DNA of 64,000 nucleotides from Actinomyces sp. GTDB taxonomy: Bacteria > Actinomycetota > Actinomycetes > Actinomycetales > Actinomycetaceae. The stretch covers positions 82,511-146,510 of the forward strand of contig NZ_JAUMUL010000003.1 of NCBI RefSeq assembly GCF_030530635.1, given 5' to 3'. The translations under genes were made by a program, and so were the position numbers. Positions within the stretch are counted from its first letter, which is position 1, and every line of letters begins with the position of its first letter. This document shows, in pieces, positions 1 to 7,958 of the stretch. The notes beneath the pieces were generated by a model, which was not told the origin of the DNA, searched no databases, and saw nothing but the letters and a program-made list of their open reading frames with translations.

Positions 1-1
1 A

Positions 2-2710
2 CTTCCGTGGTGGATTCTCCCCGCAAGCGCCGCGCCGTCGGTGATAAAGATTCTGGAGGGGCTTACGATCGCCGGCGGCATGCATCTGCTGCTCAGGCGG
101 CAGTGGGGCCTGTCTCGTGCCACGGTTCCGGTTGCGTCGCTCGGTTACTTCATGAGCGGGTTCATGGTCTCATGGACCAATTGGCCCCAGACTCGCGTGG
201 CGGCTTTCGTACCACTGTTCTTCTGGTGCGTGGAGCGCATCGCTACAGGGAACGGCCGGTGGCGGATAATAACTCTGGCGCTGGTCACGGCATGCATGCT
301 GCTGGGAGGGTTTCCGGCGATAGTCGGATATACCTTTTATGCGGCAGTGCCGTACTTCGTCTTGCGCGTCGTTGCAGCGCGGCGGGGTCTGCGTCGCGCG
401 GCGATTGATTTCTGTCGCGCCGCAGCGGGGATGCTGCTGGGCGTGGGGCTCTCGGCCGTGCAGCTGCTGCCATTCATTCAGCTTGTCATGAAGGAGGTGA
501 ACTTCGAGGATCGTACTTCCAGTAACGCCGATGCCCTGCCCACTCAGGTTCTTGCCACGGTCGTTGCCCCACATGCGCTGGGAGACCCTGGTTACGACAG
601 CGAGTACTGGCAGGTGCATCCGGTGGAGGGCTTCTCGTACATCGGGGCTGTGCTTGTAGTCATGGCCCTGATCGGCCTAATCGTGTCTCCTTCGCGCCTG
701 CCCCGCGGAACGGTTGTGTTCTTCGGAGCGGGCGCCTTGGTTGTTGGTTCGGCGATCTATCATGCCGGCATCACTCATGACCTGCTGCAAATGCTCCCAC
801 TGGTGTCATCCAGTCCCATTGGGCGCATGCGCGTGCTGCTCGGCATGTTCGGCGCGGTGTTGGCGGCCGCCGGAGTCGAGTGTCTGGTGGGACGTCGGGA
901 GAAGGATATGCGACCGGCGCGATCCGGCTGCCACGGCCCCGCAATCGGAGCGTTCTGCGTGCGGCTGGGCATGGCCTTGGCCATTGCGATTCCGATCGCC
1001 GTCGCCACGCGTCAGTCCGTGCTGAGCGCGGAGGACATGGTTACTATTCATAGCACGAAACTCATCGCTCTGCAGATGATCGCTGTGGGGGCCCTTGCCT
1101 TTATTGCGATCTTCTGGAGGGGGCGGGTGGGGCGCGGCCTGGGCCTTGTGACAGCGGTGGTCGTGGTTGTCGCCTCCGCTGCTAGTTCGGTGTCGGTAGG
1201 GCAGGCCTGGTGGCCACTATCGACATCATCGACCCTGTACCCGATTACTCGTGCGCATGCATTTCTTGACGGTGTGCTCGGACAACAAAGGTATATCGCC
1301 TCTAACTTCGCAATGATGCCGGGTACCGCTACGGTATACGAGCAACGTTCGGTGAACGGTCACTCATTCGGGTCCACACGGTGGGCGAGCCTACTTGAGG
1401 CCGCGATTCCAGGCCTGTACCTGTCTGCAACGTATACATCGGCTCCCGGCGGCACGGTTCAGCATGGAATTGGTGCTGCGGTACTCGACCGCCTGGGGGT
1501 TGAGTATGCGGTGACAGGGCTTGAGGAGGCGGTTCCCGGTGACATCGAATACGGCATCGCCGAGTCCTCCTGGGCGGATGGCGCGAAGGGATCAATGACG
1601 AGTAGCAGCATCAATGGTCCGGCACGGGGGGCGCTTCTGCGGATACGGGGCGATGTCCCTGAGGGCTCGGTATTACAGGTGACAGCCGTCGACGACGATA
1701 CGGGTGAAGTACTCGAGCGGACGAGTATTCCCGGGGAGTACTTGGTCTACCAGGCCGGCCTTGTGCCACTGGCGCTCGAGGGACTCGCCTCGGACCAGTC
1801 ATGGCACACGGAGGTTGTCGTGGAGTCGGCAGACCCTCTGGAACTCGGTGTTGATGAGAGCGGGATGGTGGTGCTCGACGTGATGCGGGCAGCCGACGAC
1901 GGTCTGACCCTGGTATATGCCGATGAGGTGCTCATTTACCGCAGGGACACCGCCCTGGGCAGAATCCGCTGGGCCTCGGCGGCGACGGTGATCGAATCAG
2001 AGGAGGAGCGCATCGCCGCATTGGACTCCGGCGAGGTTCCGGACAATACTGTTGTATTGGAGGACTTTGCGGATGCCTCGCCGGTCGATTCGGGGAGTAC
2101 TGCGGCCGTGACTAGTGAGGATCTGGACGCCAATACAATCCGGATCAACGTGGATGCCTCCGGTGCCGGATGGGTGGTGGTGGCAGACCCTCTCCAGATG
2201 GGCGGCTGGTCGGCGACCGTCGATGGCGAACCCGCGCAACTAGTAGCCGCTGAGCAGGCCGGCGGCGCTGTGCGGATCGACTCCGGTCGGCACACCATAG
2301 TGCTGCGCTACTGCCCATCGACGTTCAAGGCCGGAACTGCCATCTCGATGTTCAGTCTCTTAGGGATCATGATCGCGGTGGTCCGGCCCGCCTTCAGCCG
2401 CAGGTTTCGATCCTCCAGACTGAACGTTGAGAGTTTGTCAGATCCGGACTCGCCGGGCGGCGAAGATGCCGACACCGCCCATGGCGAGATCAGCGACGGT
2501 CAGTACCGCACGGGAGAGCAGCACCACGGCAACCGCACCGCCGGTGCTGAGCGATCCCGCGAGGACGAGGCCGAGCACTCCCTCTCGCACTCCGGCGCCC
2601 GCGGGGACAAAGACGATCAGGAAGCCCACGGTCCAGGCCATGGCGTATCCGCCGATGCACAGCGCCAACGTCCCCGCGGAAGCGGTCATCCCGGTGCCGA
2701 TCGCCAGTAG
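2..2710 (+). CDS. YfhO-like multi-spanning membrane protein, 5' partial
   Basis: The reading frame is open through the left edge of the window, so the true start lies upstream. The visible part has about ten hydrophobic segments in the first 400 residues, a large extracytoplasmic domain of about 380 residues, and one final membrane segment near bases 2330-2400. This architecture matches the YfhO family, GT-C-like proteins linked in Gram-positives to glycosylation of wall polymers and lipoteichoic acid. The neighbouring leftward genes encode a polyprenyl-phosphate-type GT2 and a membrane protein with a flippase-like fold, so a role in adding side-chain sugars outside the membrane is plausible. 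About 100 hydrophilic residues after the last membrane segment run antisense through the convergent gene and are probably a non-native tail. Family assignment is fairly sure; substrate is unknown. Confidence 0.75.
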   Translation, partial: LPWWILPASAAPSVIKILEGLTIAGGMHLLLRRQWGLSRATVPVASLGYFMSGFMVSWTNWPQTRVAAFVPLFFWCVERIATGNGRWRIITLALVTACMLLGGFPAIVGYTFYAAVPYFVLRVVAARRGLRRAAIDFCRAAAGMLLGVGLSAVQLLPFIQLVMKEVNFEDRTSSNADALPTQVLATVVAPHALGDPGYDSEYWQVHPVEGFSYIGAVLVVMALIGLIVSPSRLPRGTVVFFGAGALVVGSAIYHAGITHDLLQMLPLVSSSPIGRMRVLLGMFGAVLAAAGVECLVGRREKDMRPARSGCHGPAIGAFCVRLGMALAIAIPIAVATRQSVLSAEDMVTIHSTKLIALQMIAVGALAFIAIFWRGRVGRGLGLVTAVVVVVASAASSVSVGQAWWPLSTSSTLYPITRAHAFLDGVLGQQRYIASNFAMMPGTATVYEQRSVNGHSFGSTRWASLLEAAIPGLYLSATYTSAPGGTVQHGIGAAVLDRLGVEYAVTGLEEAVPGDIEYGIAESSWADGAKGSMTSSSINGPARGALLRIRGDVPEGSVLQVTAVDDDTGEVLERTSIPGEYLVYQAGLVPLALEGLASDQSWHTEVVVESADPLELGVDESGMVVLDVMRAADDGLTLVYADEVLIYRRDTALGRIRWASAATVIESEEERIAALDSGEVPDNTVVLEDFADASPVDSGSTAAVTSEDLDANTIRINVDASGAGWVVVADPLQMGGWSATVDGEPAQLVAAEQAGGAVRIDSGRHTIVLRYCPSTFKAGTAISMFSLLGIMIAVVRPAFSRRFRSSRLNVESLSDPDSPGGEDADTAHGEISDGQYRTGEQHHGNRTAGAERSREDEAEHSLSHSGARGDKDDQEAHGPGHGVSADAQRQRPRGSGHPGADRQ

Positions 2711-3370
2711 CCACACCTGAAGCCCGGCAACCGTCCAGGCCACAAGCGTCCACGCCGTGCACGCACCGATCCCGGACCAGCTGACCGGATGCTCCAAAGC
2801 AGGCCGACCGGTCAGCCGGAAGATCAGCGCCAGCAGCCGGTTGAGGACGGGCGGGAGCAATAGGATGATGAAGACCGGCAGCGTCCAGGTCACCCAGCCG
2901 TAGCTGTTGCGCAGCTGCTCGGAGGCGAAGGGCATAACCGCCACCGCCAGCGCCGCACCGGTGACAATGGAGACTATGACGGTCACTACCATCACGGACA
3001 ACGACCGGCGCCGGGGGATGTCATGGTCGGCGCCCAGCTCGGCGGCGGCCAGGACATTCCACACTCCGCCGGGCAGGTACTTGCCCAACTGGGACACGAA
3101 GAACACCCGGAAGGCGGCAGTCAGCGGCAAGATGGTGCCCATATCGGCCAGTAGAACCCGCCAGGCGAGCATGGTCATCAGCACATAGATGAAACCGGCG
3201 AGCAGAGAACCAAGCAACAGCAGTGGGCTCATACCAGCCATGGCCACGACGATGTCATCCCACTGGGAGAGGACCGCGTACACGGCGAGCACGACCACCA
3301 GCGCGAGAAAGCCGAGACGGACCGGCGTTGAGCGCAGTGCCCCCATAACCCCTCTGATGAGTGCGTTCAC
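2438..3370 (-). CDS. Lysylphosphatidylglycerol synthase TM-region (UPF0104/AglD-like) membrane protein
   Basis: This 310-residue protein has roughly eight hydrophobic segments and no soluble catalytic domain. The motif GKYLPGGVWN near residue 95 and PAGAGVREG near residue 255 are the conserved signatures of the lysyl-PG synthase TM family, seen also in AglD and in proteins that accompany polysaccharide GTs. A role in moving or presenting lipid-linked sugars is inference. The GTG start overlaps the TGA of the upstream GT gene (GTGA), so translation is coupled. Its 3' end lies inside the reading frame of the convergent YfhO-like gene. It lacks the aminoacyl-transferase domain of true MprF, so lipid lysylation is unlikely. 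Confidence 0.82.
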   Translation of the reverse strand: MNALIRGVMGALRSTPVRLGFLALVVVLAVYAVLSQWDDIVVAMAGMSPLLLLGSLLAGFIYVLMTMLAWRVLLADMGTILPLTAAFRVFFVSQLGKYLPGGVWNVLAAAELGADHDIPRRRSLSVMVVTVIVSIVTGAALAVAVMPFASEQLRNSYGWVTWTLPVFIILLLPPVLNRLLALIFRLTGRPALEHPVSWSGIGACTAWTLVAWTVAGLQVWLLAIGTGMTASAGTLALCIGGYAMAWTVGFLIVFVPAGAGVREGVLGLVLAGSLSTGGAVAVVLLSRAVLTVADLAMGGVGIFAARRVRI

Positions 3371-4530
3371 CTGGCCGTCTCCCCGGCGTCCATACGCTCC
3401 AGGAAGGACGCCAGCGGCCTCACAACCTGTTCAGGAACGAATCGCGCCGCCGCCGTTGCTGCGCGCTGACGTGCGTCGCGCAGTGCCGCCGGCTCGGTCG
3501 CCAAATGCTCCAGGGCGTCCGCGAGCGAGCGGGGATCGCCCGGTGGAACCATGATCGCCCCGTCGTCGAGCAGGCGTCGCTGCGGCACCGTATCAGAGGT
3601 GACGACGGCGCACCCGGCCGCCAACCCCTGGTAGACCTTGTTCGGGACAACGTCGAGGGCCTTGTCGGTGGTGCCTATGATGCCGAGGCAGACGTCATGC
3701 TCGGCCACCACGCGCGGCAGCTCGGTCGCCTCCACCCAATCGCTCCACTGGACCATTCGCTCCGCCGGGGAACCTGCCAGGATCTGCTCGCACTCGGCGC
3801 GATCCTGCCCTGAGCCGATCAGCAGCGCCCGTACCGCGGTACCGCGCTCACCGAGCAGGCGCAGCGCACGGGCGATGTCCGGCGCTCCTTGAAGCGGGGT
3901 GAACAGGCCGAAGAACACCACTGTGAGAGGACGATCCGCCGTCCTCACGCCGTCGTCGTCGACACGTAAGGCAGCGGCGTCCCTGCCGGCCGCATGCCAG
4001 GAGGCGGGAGCTCCGACCGGGACAACCACACCACGGTTGGTAATGGACTGGTCGAGCTTGGCGGCGTGCTCGACGGTATCCAGTACCACGACGTCGGCGC
4101 TGTGCGTGGCCAGGCGGTCCAGGACAGACAGGAGCTTCGCCTTAGCCCCGTCCTCGCCGCGGTCACGGGCCGTACCGGAAGCGAAGATCAGGTGATCCAG
4201 GATGATCGTCGTGCGGGGAAAGAGCAGGCGGGCGAGCAACACGTCGAAATGACCCATGTAACCCACGAGCACGGCATCTGGCCGGTGAGCGCCGCGGTAA
4301 CGCCGACTGCCGGCGGCCAGCCGCAACCAACGCGAGGTCAGACGCCCGACGAGCACCGGCAGGCGCCAGGGCTGCTTGAGGATGGCCACCCGGTCGGCGG
4401 TGCTCAACCCCAGCGGCTCATCCAACTCCCGGACCTGGTTGCCCGCCGTGCGGCGCAGTCCCTCCAAAAGCACCGCCACGCGCGGATGCGAGGCGACATC
4501 GTAGGTGCCGAAGCCCAAGACCCTTCGCAT
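3367..4530 (-). CDS. Glycosyltransferase family 4/1 (GT-B fold)
   Basis: The protein of 387 residues begins MRRVLGFGTYDVASHPR, a typical GT-B opening. An ATG further upstream is possible but would lie within the preceding gene; the chosen start has a GGGAGGA ribosome site covering the upstream stop codon. The C-terminal half has the nucleotide-sugar segment with VVFFGLFTPLQGAPD and a later KVYQGLAAGCAVVTSD stretch, which is the usual acceptor and donor contact region of GT4 enzymes. It lies 4 nt after the GT2 gene and overlaps the flippase-like gene, so the three form one leftward operon. Donor and acceptor sugars cannot be told from sequence. Confidence 0.85.
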   Translation of the reverse strand: MRRVLGFGTYDVASHPRVAVLLEGLRRTAGNQVRELDEPLGLSTADRVAILKQPWRLPVLVGRLTSRWLRLAAGSRRYRGAHRPDAVLVGYMGHFDVLLARLLFPRTTIILDHLIFASGTARDRGEDGAKAKLLSVLDRLATHSADVVVLDTVEHAAKLDQSITNRGVVVPVGAPASWHAAGRDAAALRVDDDGVRTADRPLTVVFFGLFTPLQGAPDIARALRLLGERGTAVRALLIGSGQDRAECEQILAGSPAERMVQWSDWVEATELPRVVAEHDVCLGIIGTTDKALDVVPNKVYQGLAAGCAVVTSDTVPQRRLLDDGAIMVPPGDPRSLADALEHLATEPAALRDARQRAATAAARFVPEQVVRPLASFLERMDAGETAR

Positions 4531-4534
4531 CGAT

Positions 4535-5563
4535 TCAGTCCTCCCGGTAGGAGGACGCATCGGTCGACGCTGCCGGACCAGAGATGACAGCGGCCCGAAT
4601 CCCGCGAATCCGCGTGTCATCCACACGCCCGTACTCAATACTCTTCACCCGCTCCAGCGTCTCCTCGATTAGCACCCGGTTGGTGCGCTGCAGGTCGGCA
4701 ATCACCAGCAGGGCCACGCACAGCAGGGCCGCCACCAGCATGGTAGTGCCGAAGACCAGGGACTGGATGTGACCGCCGGCGGTGCCCATGAGCCAGAGCA
4801 CGAAGAAGCGAATGAAGGGGACGGCTCCGATGATCGCGAAGAAGGCCGCCAACCAGCCCAGCACCACGTGCGGCTTGAACATCAGGTAGGAGCGAGTGAT
4901 CGCTCCACCGGACTTGGCCATGTGCTGGAAAATGTTGTTGAACAGGCGCGATTCGCGGGTCTTGGGGTTGGTGGTGATCGGGACCGAGGCGATGCGCAGC
5001 CGCTTGTTGCCGGCCTGGATGATGGTCTCCATGCAGTAGGAGAACTGGGTGATCACGTTGAGTTTGAGCAGGGCGTTCTTGGAGTAGGCGCGGAAGCCGG
5101 AGGCGGCGTCGGGCAGGCGGGTGCCGGCGGCGTAGTTGACCACCTGTGAGCCGAAGTGCTGCATGCGCTTCTTGAACCAGGAGAAGTGGGCGATCTTGGC
5201 GGTCTGACGGTCGGCGATGGCGATGTCTGCCTCGCCGCGCACCACCGGAGCCACCAGATTGCCGATGTACTCCTGCTTGTATTGGTTGTCGCCGTCGGTA
5301 TTGACCACGATGTCGGCGCCGTGCGCTAGGGCGTAGTCGACGCCGTCCCGGAAGGAGCGGGCCAAGCCCATGTTGCGGGCATGGCGCACGAAGTGCTTCA
5401 CCCCGTGCTCGCGAGCCACCTCCAGGGTGCGGTCGGTGGAGCCGTCGTCGATCACCAGGATCTCGATCTCGTCGACGCCCTCGATCTGGCGGGGAATCGT
5501 GTCTAGGACCATGCCTAGCGTCCGCTCCTCGTTGAGGCAGGGGACTTGGATGAAGAGCTTCAT
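4535..5563 (-). CDS. Polyprenyl-phosphate-type glycosyltransferase, family 2 (DPM/GtrB-like)
   Basis: Residues 1-220 are a GT-A domain with an IQVPCLNEERTL opening, VIDDGSTDRT and the metal-binding NTDGDNQY segment. Two hydrophobic segments near residues 235-260 and 275-300 anchor the C terminus. This layout fits enzymes that move a sugar from a nucleotide donor to undecaprenyl phosphate on the inner membrane face. The product would feed a flippase and an outside-acting GT-C transferase; the two membrane proteins downstream and convergent are candidates for those roles. It is the first gene of a leftward operon whose promoter region lies between its start and the insertion sequence. Confidence 0.85.
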   Translation of the reverse strand: MKLFIQVPCLNEERTLGMVLDTIPRQIEGVDEIEILVIDDGSTDRTLEVAREHGVKHFVRHARNMGLARSFRDGVDYALAHGADIVVNTDGDNQYKQEYIGNLVAPVVRGEADIAIADRQTAKIAHFSWFKKRMQHFGSQVVNYAAGTRLPDAASGFRAYSKNALLKLNVITQFSYCMETIIQAGNKRLRIASVPITTNPKTRESRLFNNIFQHMAKSGGAITRSYLMFKPHVVLGWLAAFFAIIGAVPFIRFFVLWLMGTAGGHIQSLVFGTTMLVAALLCVALLVIADLQRTNRVLIEETLERVKSIEYGRVDDTRIRGIRAAVISGPAASTDASSYRED

Positions 5564-5691
5564 AGTCGTGGTCGGATTCCTTCAAAGCCGCACCCAGGGG
5601 GCATCGGGCGCTCTGGGGAGGCGGACAAGCGTGATGGATGAGTAGTCGCAATGCTATCGGAGTGCCGAGCCTCAGAACGCCTTGGTCGCAT

Positions 5692-5700
5692 GTCCGCCGG
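5692..5700. repeat. Target-site duplication, left copy
   Basis: GTCCGCCGG abuts the left inverted repeat of the insertion sequence and is repeated exactly at 7017-7025. A 9-bp duplication fits the 8-10 bp known for ISAs1-type elements. Confidence 0.8.
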
Positions 5701-5719
5701 CAGGGGGTCGGCAAAGTTG
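5701..5719 (+). repeat. Terminal inverted repeat of the insertion sequence, left end
   Basis: CAGGGGGTCGGCAAAGTTG is the exact reverse complement of 6997-7015. Inside it, GGGGGTTGTTAGG is also shared by both ends. Confidence 0.92.
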
Positions 5720-5727
5720 GTGTGTGG

Positions 5728-6882
5728 TTAGGGGGTTGTTAGGAGTTTGATGGCTTTGCTGGGTTTTCGTGTCATGGAGCGGTTGGCTGAGGCGATGCCT
5801 GTGGTGGTGGGATCGTCGTAGAGGGTGTGGATCAGGCTTATGGCCAGGTTTGTGAGGGTGGCCATCACCTGGGGCCCGGAACCGGTGCGCAGCTGGTGGC
5901 GGTCCTCGTCGTAGGTCACGTCCCGCACCCAGTGGAGTCGGTTCTCGATCGCCCAATGCCCTTGTATCCAGGCGGCCACGGTCTCGGGCTGAGCGTCCTT
6001 GATCGGAACAGAGCAGTACCCGGGTAGACGACCTGCGTGGTGCGCTTGGACTTCTTGGAGCCGTCGGGCTGGCGCTTGGTGGTGGTGCGGGCGGCGTATC
6101 TGAAGGACCTGCGCCGCCCCGGGGAAGTTGATCCAGTCGGGGGTCTGTACGGCTTTGATGGTGCGGCGCATCCGCCGCCCGTGAGAGCAGTCCATCCCGG
6201 TGACGGCGGGGACGCCCTTCCAGGGCGGGGCCTTGAGCCTGGCTCTGAGGCCGGGCTGGTTGTTCTTGACCGTCAGCACATAGTCGGCACCCCGGTCGCG
6301 CATCCATTCGGCGGTGCCGTGCTGGGTGAGCGCTGGGCGTCGGCGGTCACGACGGTGCCTTGGAGGTCGTGGGGTTCCAGCAGGTCTTTTAGGGCGGGTA
6401 TCTCACTGCTCTTGTCGGCCACGCGCTGCTGGGCCACCACCGCCCCGGTGCTCTGGTCGAGGGCCGCCAGCAGGTGCGGCACCCCACCGTCGGGCCCCTT
6501 GGCGCCGCGCATGGTCTTGCCGTCAACAGCGATCACGCGCCTGCCGCCTGTGGTGCCGGTGCGGGTGAGCATCCACGAGGCGATCGGCGCGTCCAGGTCA
6601 TCTGGGTCCAGGCCTTGCAGGGTGCGGCGGATGGTGGACTGCCGACGGCAGCGGTCGGTCCTTGTCCATGCCGAGTTCGGCCAGGTCGCCGGGGTCCAGG
6701 TCGGCCATGTGTTCCCAGACGGCCAGCAGGGTGCGGCAGCCGGCCAGCACCCCCGCCGCCGCCAGGGCCAGCACCGCATCCAGGCGGTGACGCACCCCGC
6801 GCCGGTGCCGGGGGTCGGGGACAGTGGCGAACACCCCGGTCTGGGGCTGGCGCGACAAGGCAGGAGTGGGGGCCGATGACAC
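5728..6882 (-). pseudogene. ISAs1-family transposase, frameshifted remnant
   Basis: The intact protein would be about 380 residues. The N-terminal part starting at 6882 has the DDE_Tnp_1-associated domain (LDAVLALAAAGVLAGC). The catalytic core is recognisable in pieces: VIAVDGKTMRGA, then TVVTADAQ, then GHWAIENRLHWVRD, giving the three acidic residues. The pieces lie in different frames. Shifts fall near 6640, 6330, 6105 and 6020; the last two compensate each other around a stretch that would read TTTKRQPDGSKKSK in the correct frame. The gene is therefore not expressed as one protein. ISAs1 family (H-repeat-associated type) is the best fit. Confidence 0.88.
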
Positions 6883-6996
6883 AGCGGCGCGACCTCTCCG
6901 GTTTCGGGATTGTTAGCACCACCTATCGTTACCGGCGGGTCGCGCCGCGCCCGCACCAACACGCCGAAAACCCCTAACAACCCCCAACCCAGCCAA

Positions 6997-7015
6997 CAAC
7001 TTTGCCGACCCCCTG
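6997..7015 (-). repeat. Terminal inverted repeat of the insertion sequence, right end
   Basis: CAACTTTGCCGACCCCCTG pairs perfectly with the left end at 5701-5719. The element boundary is at 7015 or 7016, depending on how the flanking duplication is read. Confidence 0.92.
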
Positions 7016-7016
7016 G

Positions 7017-7025
7017 GTCCGCCGG
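7017..7025. repeat. Target-site duplication, right copy
   Basis: GTCCGCCGG is identical to 5692-5700 and directly follows the right end of the insertion sequence. Confidence 0.8.
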
Positions 7026-7068
7026 GACGCCGGTGCGGTGGGCTGTCCCGGTACTCCGCCGGGAGCCG

Positions 7069-7074
7069 TATGAT
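7069..7074 (+). promoter_or_regulatory. Candidate -10 box for the wzm-wzt operon
   Basis: TATGAT matches the sigma-70 -10 consensus at five of six positions and lies about 55 nt before the favoured TTG start at 7128. No good -35 is seen 17 bp upstream. If transcription starts near 7081, the GTG at 7077 cannot serve as the start codon. Confidence 0.45.
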
Positions 7075-7127
7075 GAGTGCGGCAGCGGCGCGTCCTGCCG
7101 TGCCGAATACTCGATGAAGGGCGTGTT

Positions 7128-7958
7128 TTGGCGATCTTAAAGGACCTGCGCGAGTCGCGTGAGCTCCTCTACAACCTCACCATGCGTGAGATCAAGGGGA
7201 AGTACAAGCGTACCGCCCTGGGCCAGTTGTGGTCTTTGGCGAATCCTCTGGCACTCATGGTCGTGTACTCTTTCGTCTTCCGGTTCATCATCCGGGTGCA
7301 ACCGGCGGCAGGCGATCCCTCCGGCCTGGACGTCTTCGCGCTGTGGCTGATGTGTGGGCTCCTGCCCTGGTCCTTCTTCACCAACGTCGTTTCCGGGGGC
7401 ATGGGCGTGCTCGTTGGCAACGAGAACCTCATCAAGAAGGTCTACTTCCCCCGTTCGGCGCTGCTGGTCTCGAATTCGCTGTCCTGGCTGTACTCGTGGT
7501 CGATCGAAATGCTGGTGCTCGTGGTGGCCGTGATCCTGCTCGGGGGGGCGCCCTACCTCTATGTCGTCCCCACCCTCGCGGTGATGCTGCTGCTTACCCT
7601 GTTCTCCACCGGCGTGGCGATGGCCATGTCCATAGCCAATGTTCACTTCCGCGACACTCAGTACCTCATGGGCATCGTTTTCCAGATCTGGTTCTACGCC
7701 AATCCTATTGTATATCCCGCTACAATGGTGGAATCGGTCTCCGCAGGCGTAGAAGAGTTTTATGGTATCTCGCTCTTCGACGTGTATCGTGCCAACCCGT
7801 TCTACTACTTCATTGAAGCGTTCAGGAATTTGCTGTATGATAACAGAATGCCTGACGTGACCACATGGGTGGTGCTGGTCCTGTTGTCTCTTCTGTGTTT
7901 CCTGGTCGGCTGGAGATTGTTCGAGTCCCGTCAGGACAGTCTAGCGGAGGTGTTGTGA
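7128..7958 (+). CDS. wzm: Polysaccharide ABC exporter permease (Wzm/TagG-like)
   Basis: The 276-residue product is an ABC-2 type permease with about six membrane segments. Near its N terminus it has MREIKGKYKRTALGQLWS, the amphipathic stretch typical of Wzm, RfbA and TagG proteins that move a lipid-linked polysaccharide through the membrane. The TTG start is favoured because GAAGGG lies 8 nt upstream, the protein then begins like family members, and a -10-like TATGAT would exclude an alternative GTG at 7077. Its stop overlaps the ATG of the ATPase gene by 1 nt. It would form a dimeric pore powered by the Wzt ATPase. Confidence 0.88.
   Translation: MAILKDLRESRELLYNLTMREIKGKYKRTALGQLWSLANPLALMVVYSFVFRFIIRVQPAAGDPSGLDVFALWLMCGLLPWSFFTNVVSGGMGVLVGNENLIKKVYFPRSALLVSNSLSWLYSWSIEMLVLVVAVILLGGAPYLYVVPTLAVMLLLTLFSTGVAMAMSIANVHFRDTQYLMGIVFQIWFYANPIVYPATMVESVSAGVEEFYGISLFDVYRANPFYYFIEAFRNLLYDNRMPDVTTWVVLVLLSLLCFLVGWRLFESRQDSLAEVL

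Larger units (their letters stand above)
5701..7016 (-). mobile_element. ISAs1-family insertion sequence, inactivated
   Basis: The element is about 1316 bp, bounded by a perfect 19-bp terminal inverted repeat that continues imperfectly inward for about 45 bp, and flanked by a 9-bp direct repeat. It carries one transposase gene on the minus strand that is broken by several frameshifts. It sits between the divergent GT2 gene on the left and the ABC-exporter permease on the right, so it has lengthened or altered their shared control region. Intact ends and target duplication point to a fairly recent insertion, but the broken transposase means it could move only if helped in trans. Confidence 0.88.

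Noticed and set aside
7077..7127. Longer wzm start at GTG 7077
   Set aside because: It would lie 2 nt after a good -10 box and add 17 residues unlike the family; TTG 7128 with GAAGGG upstream fits better. It cannot be fully excluded.
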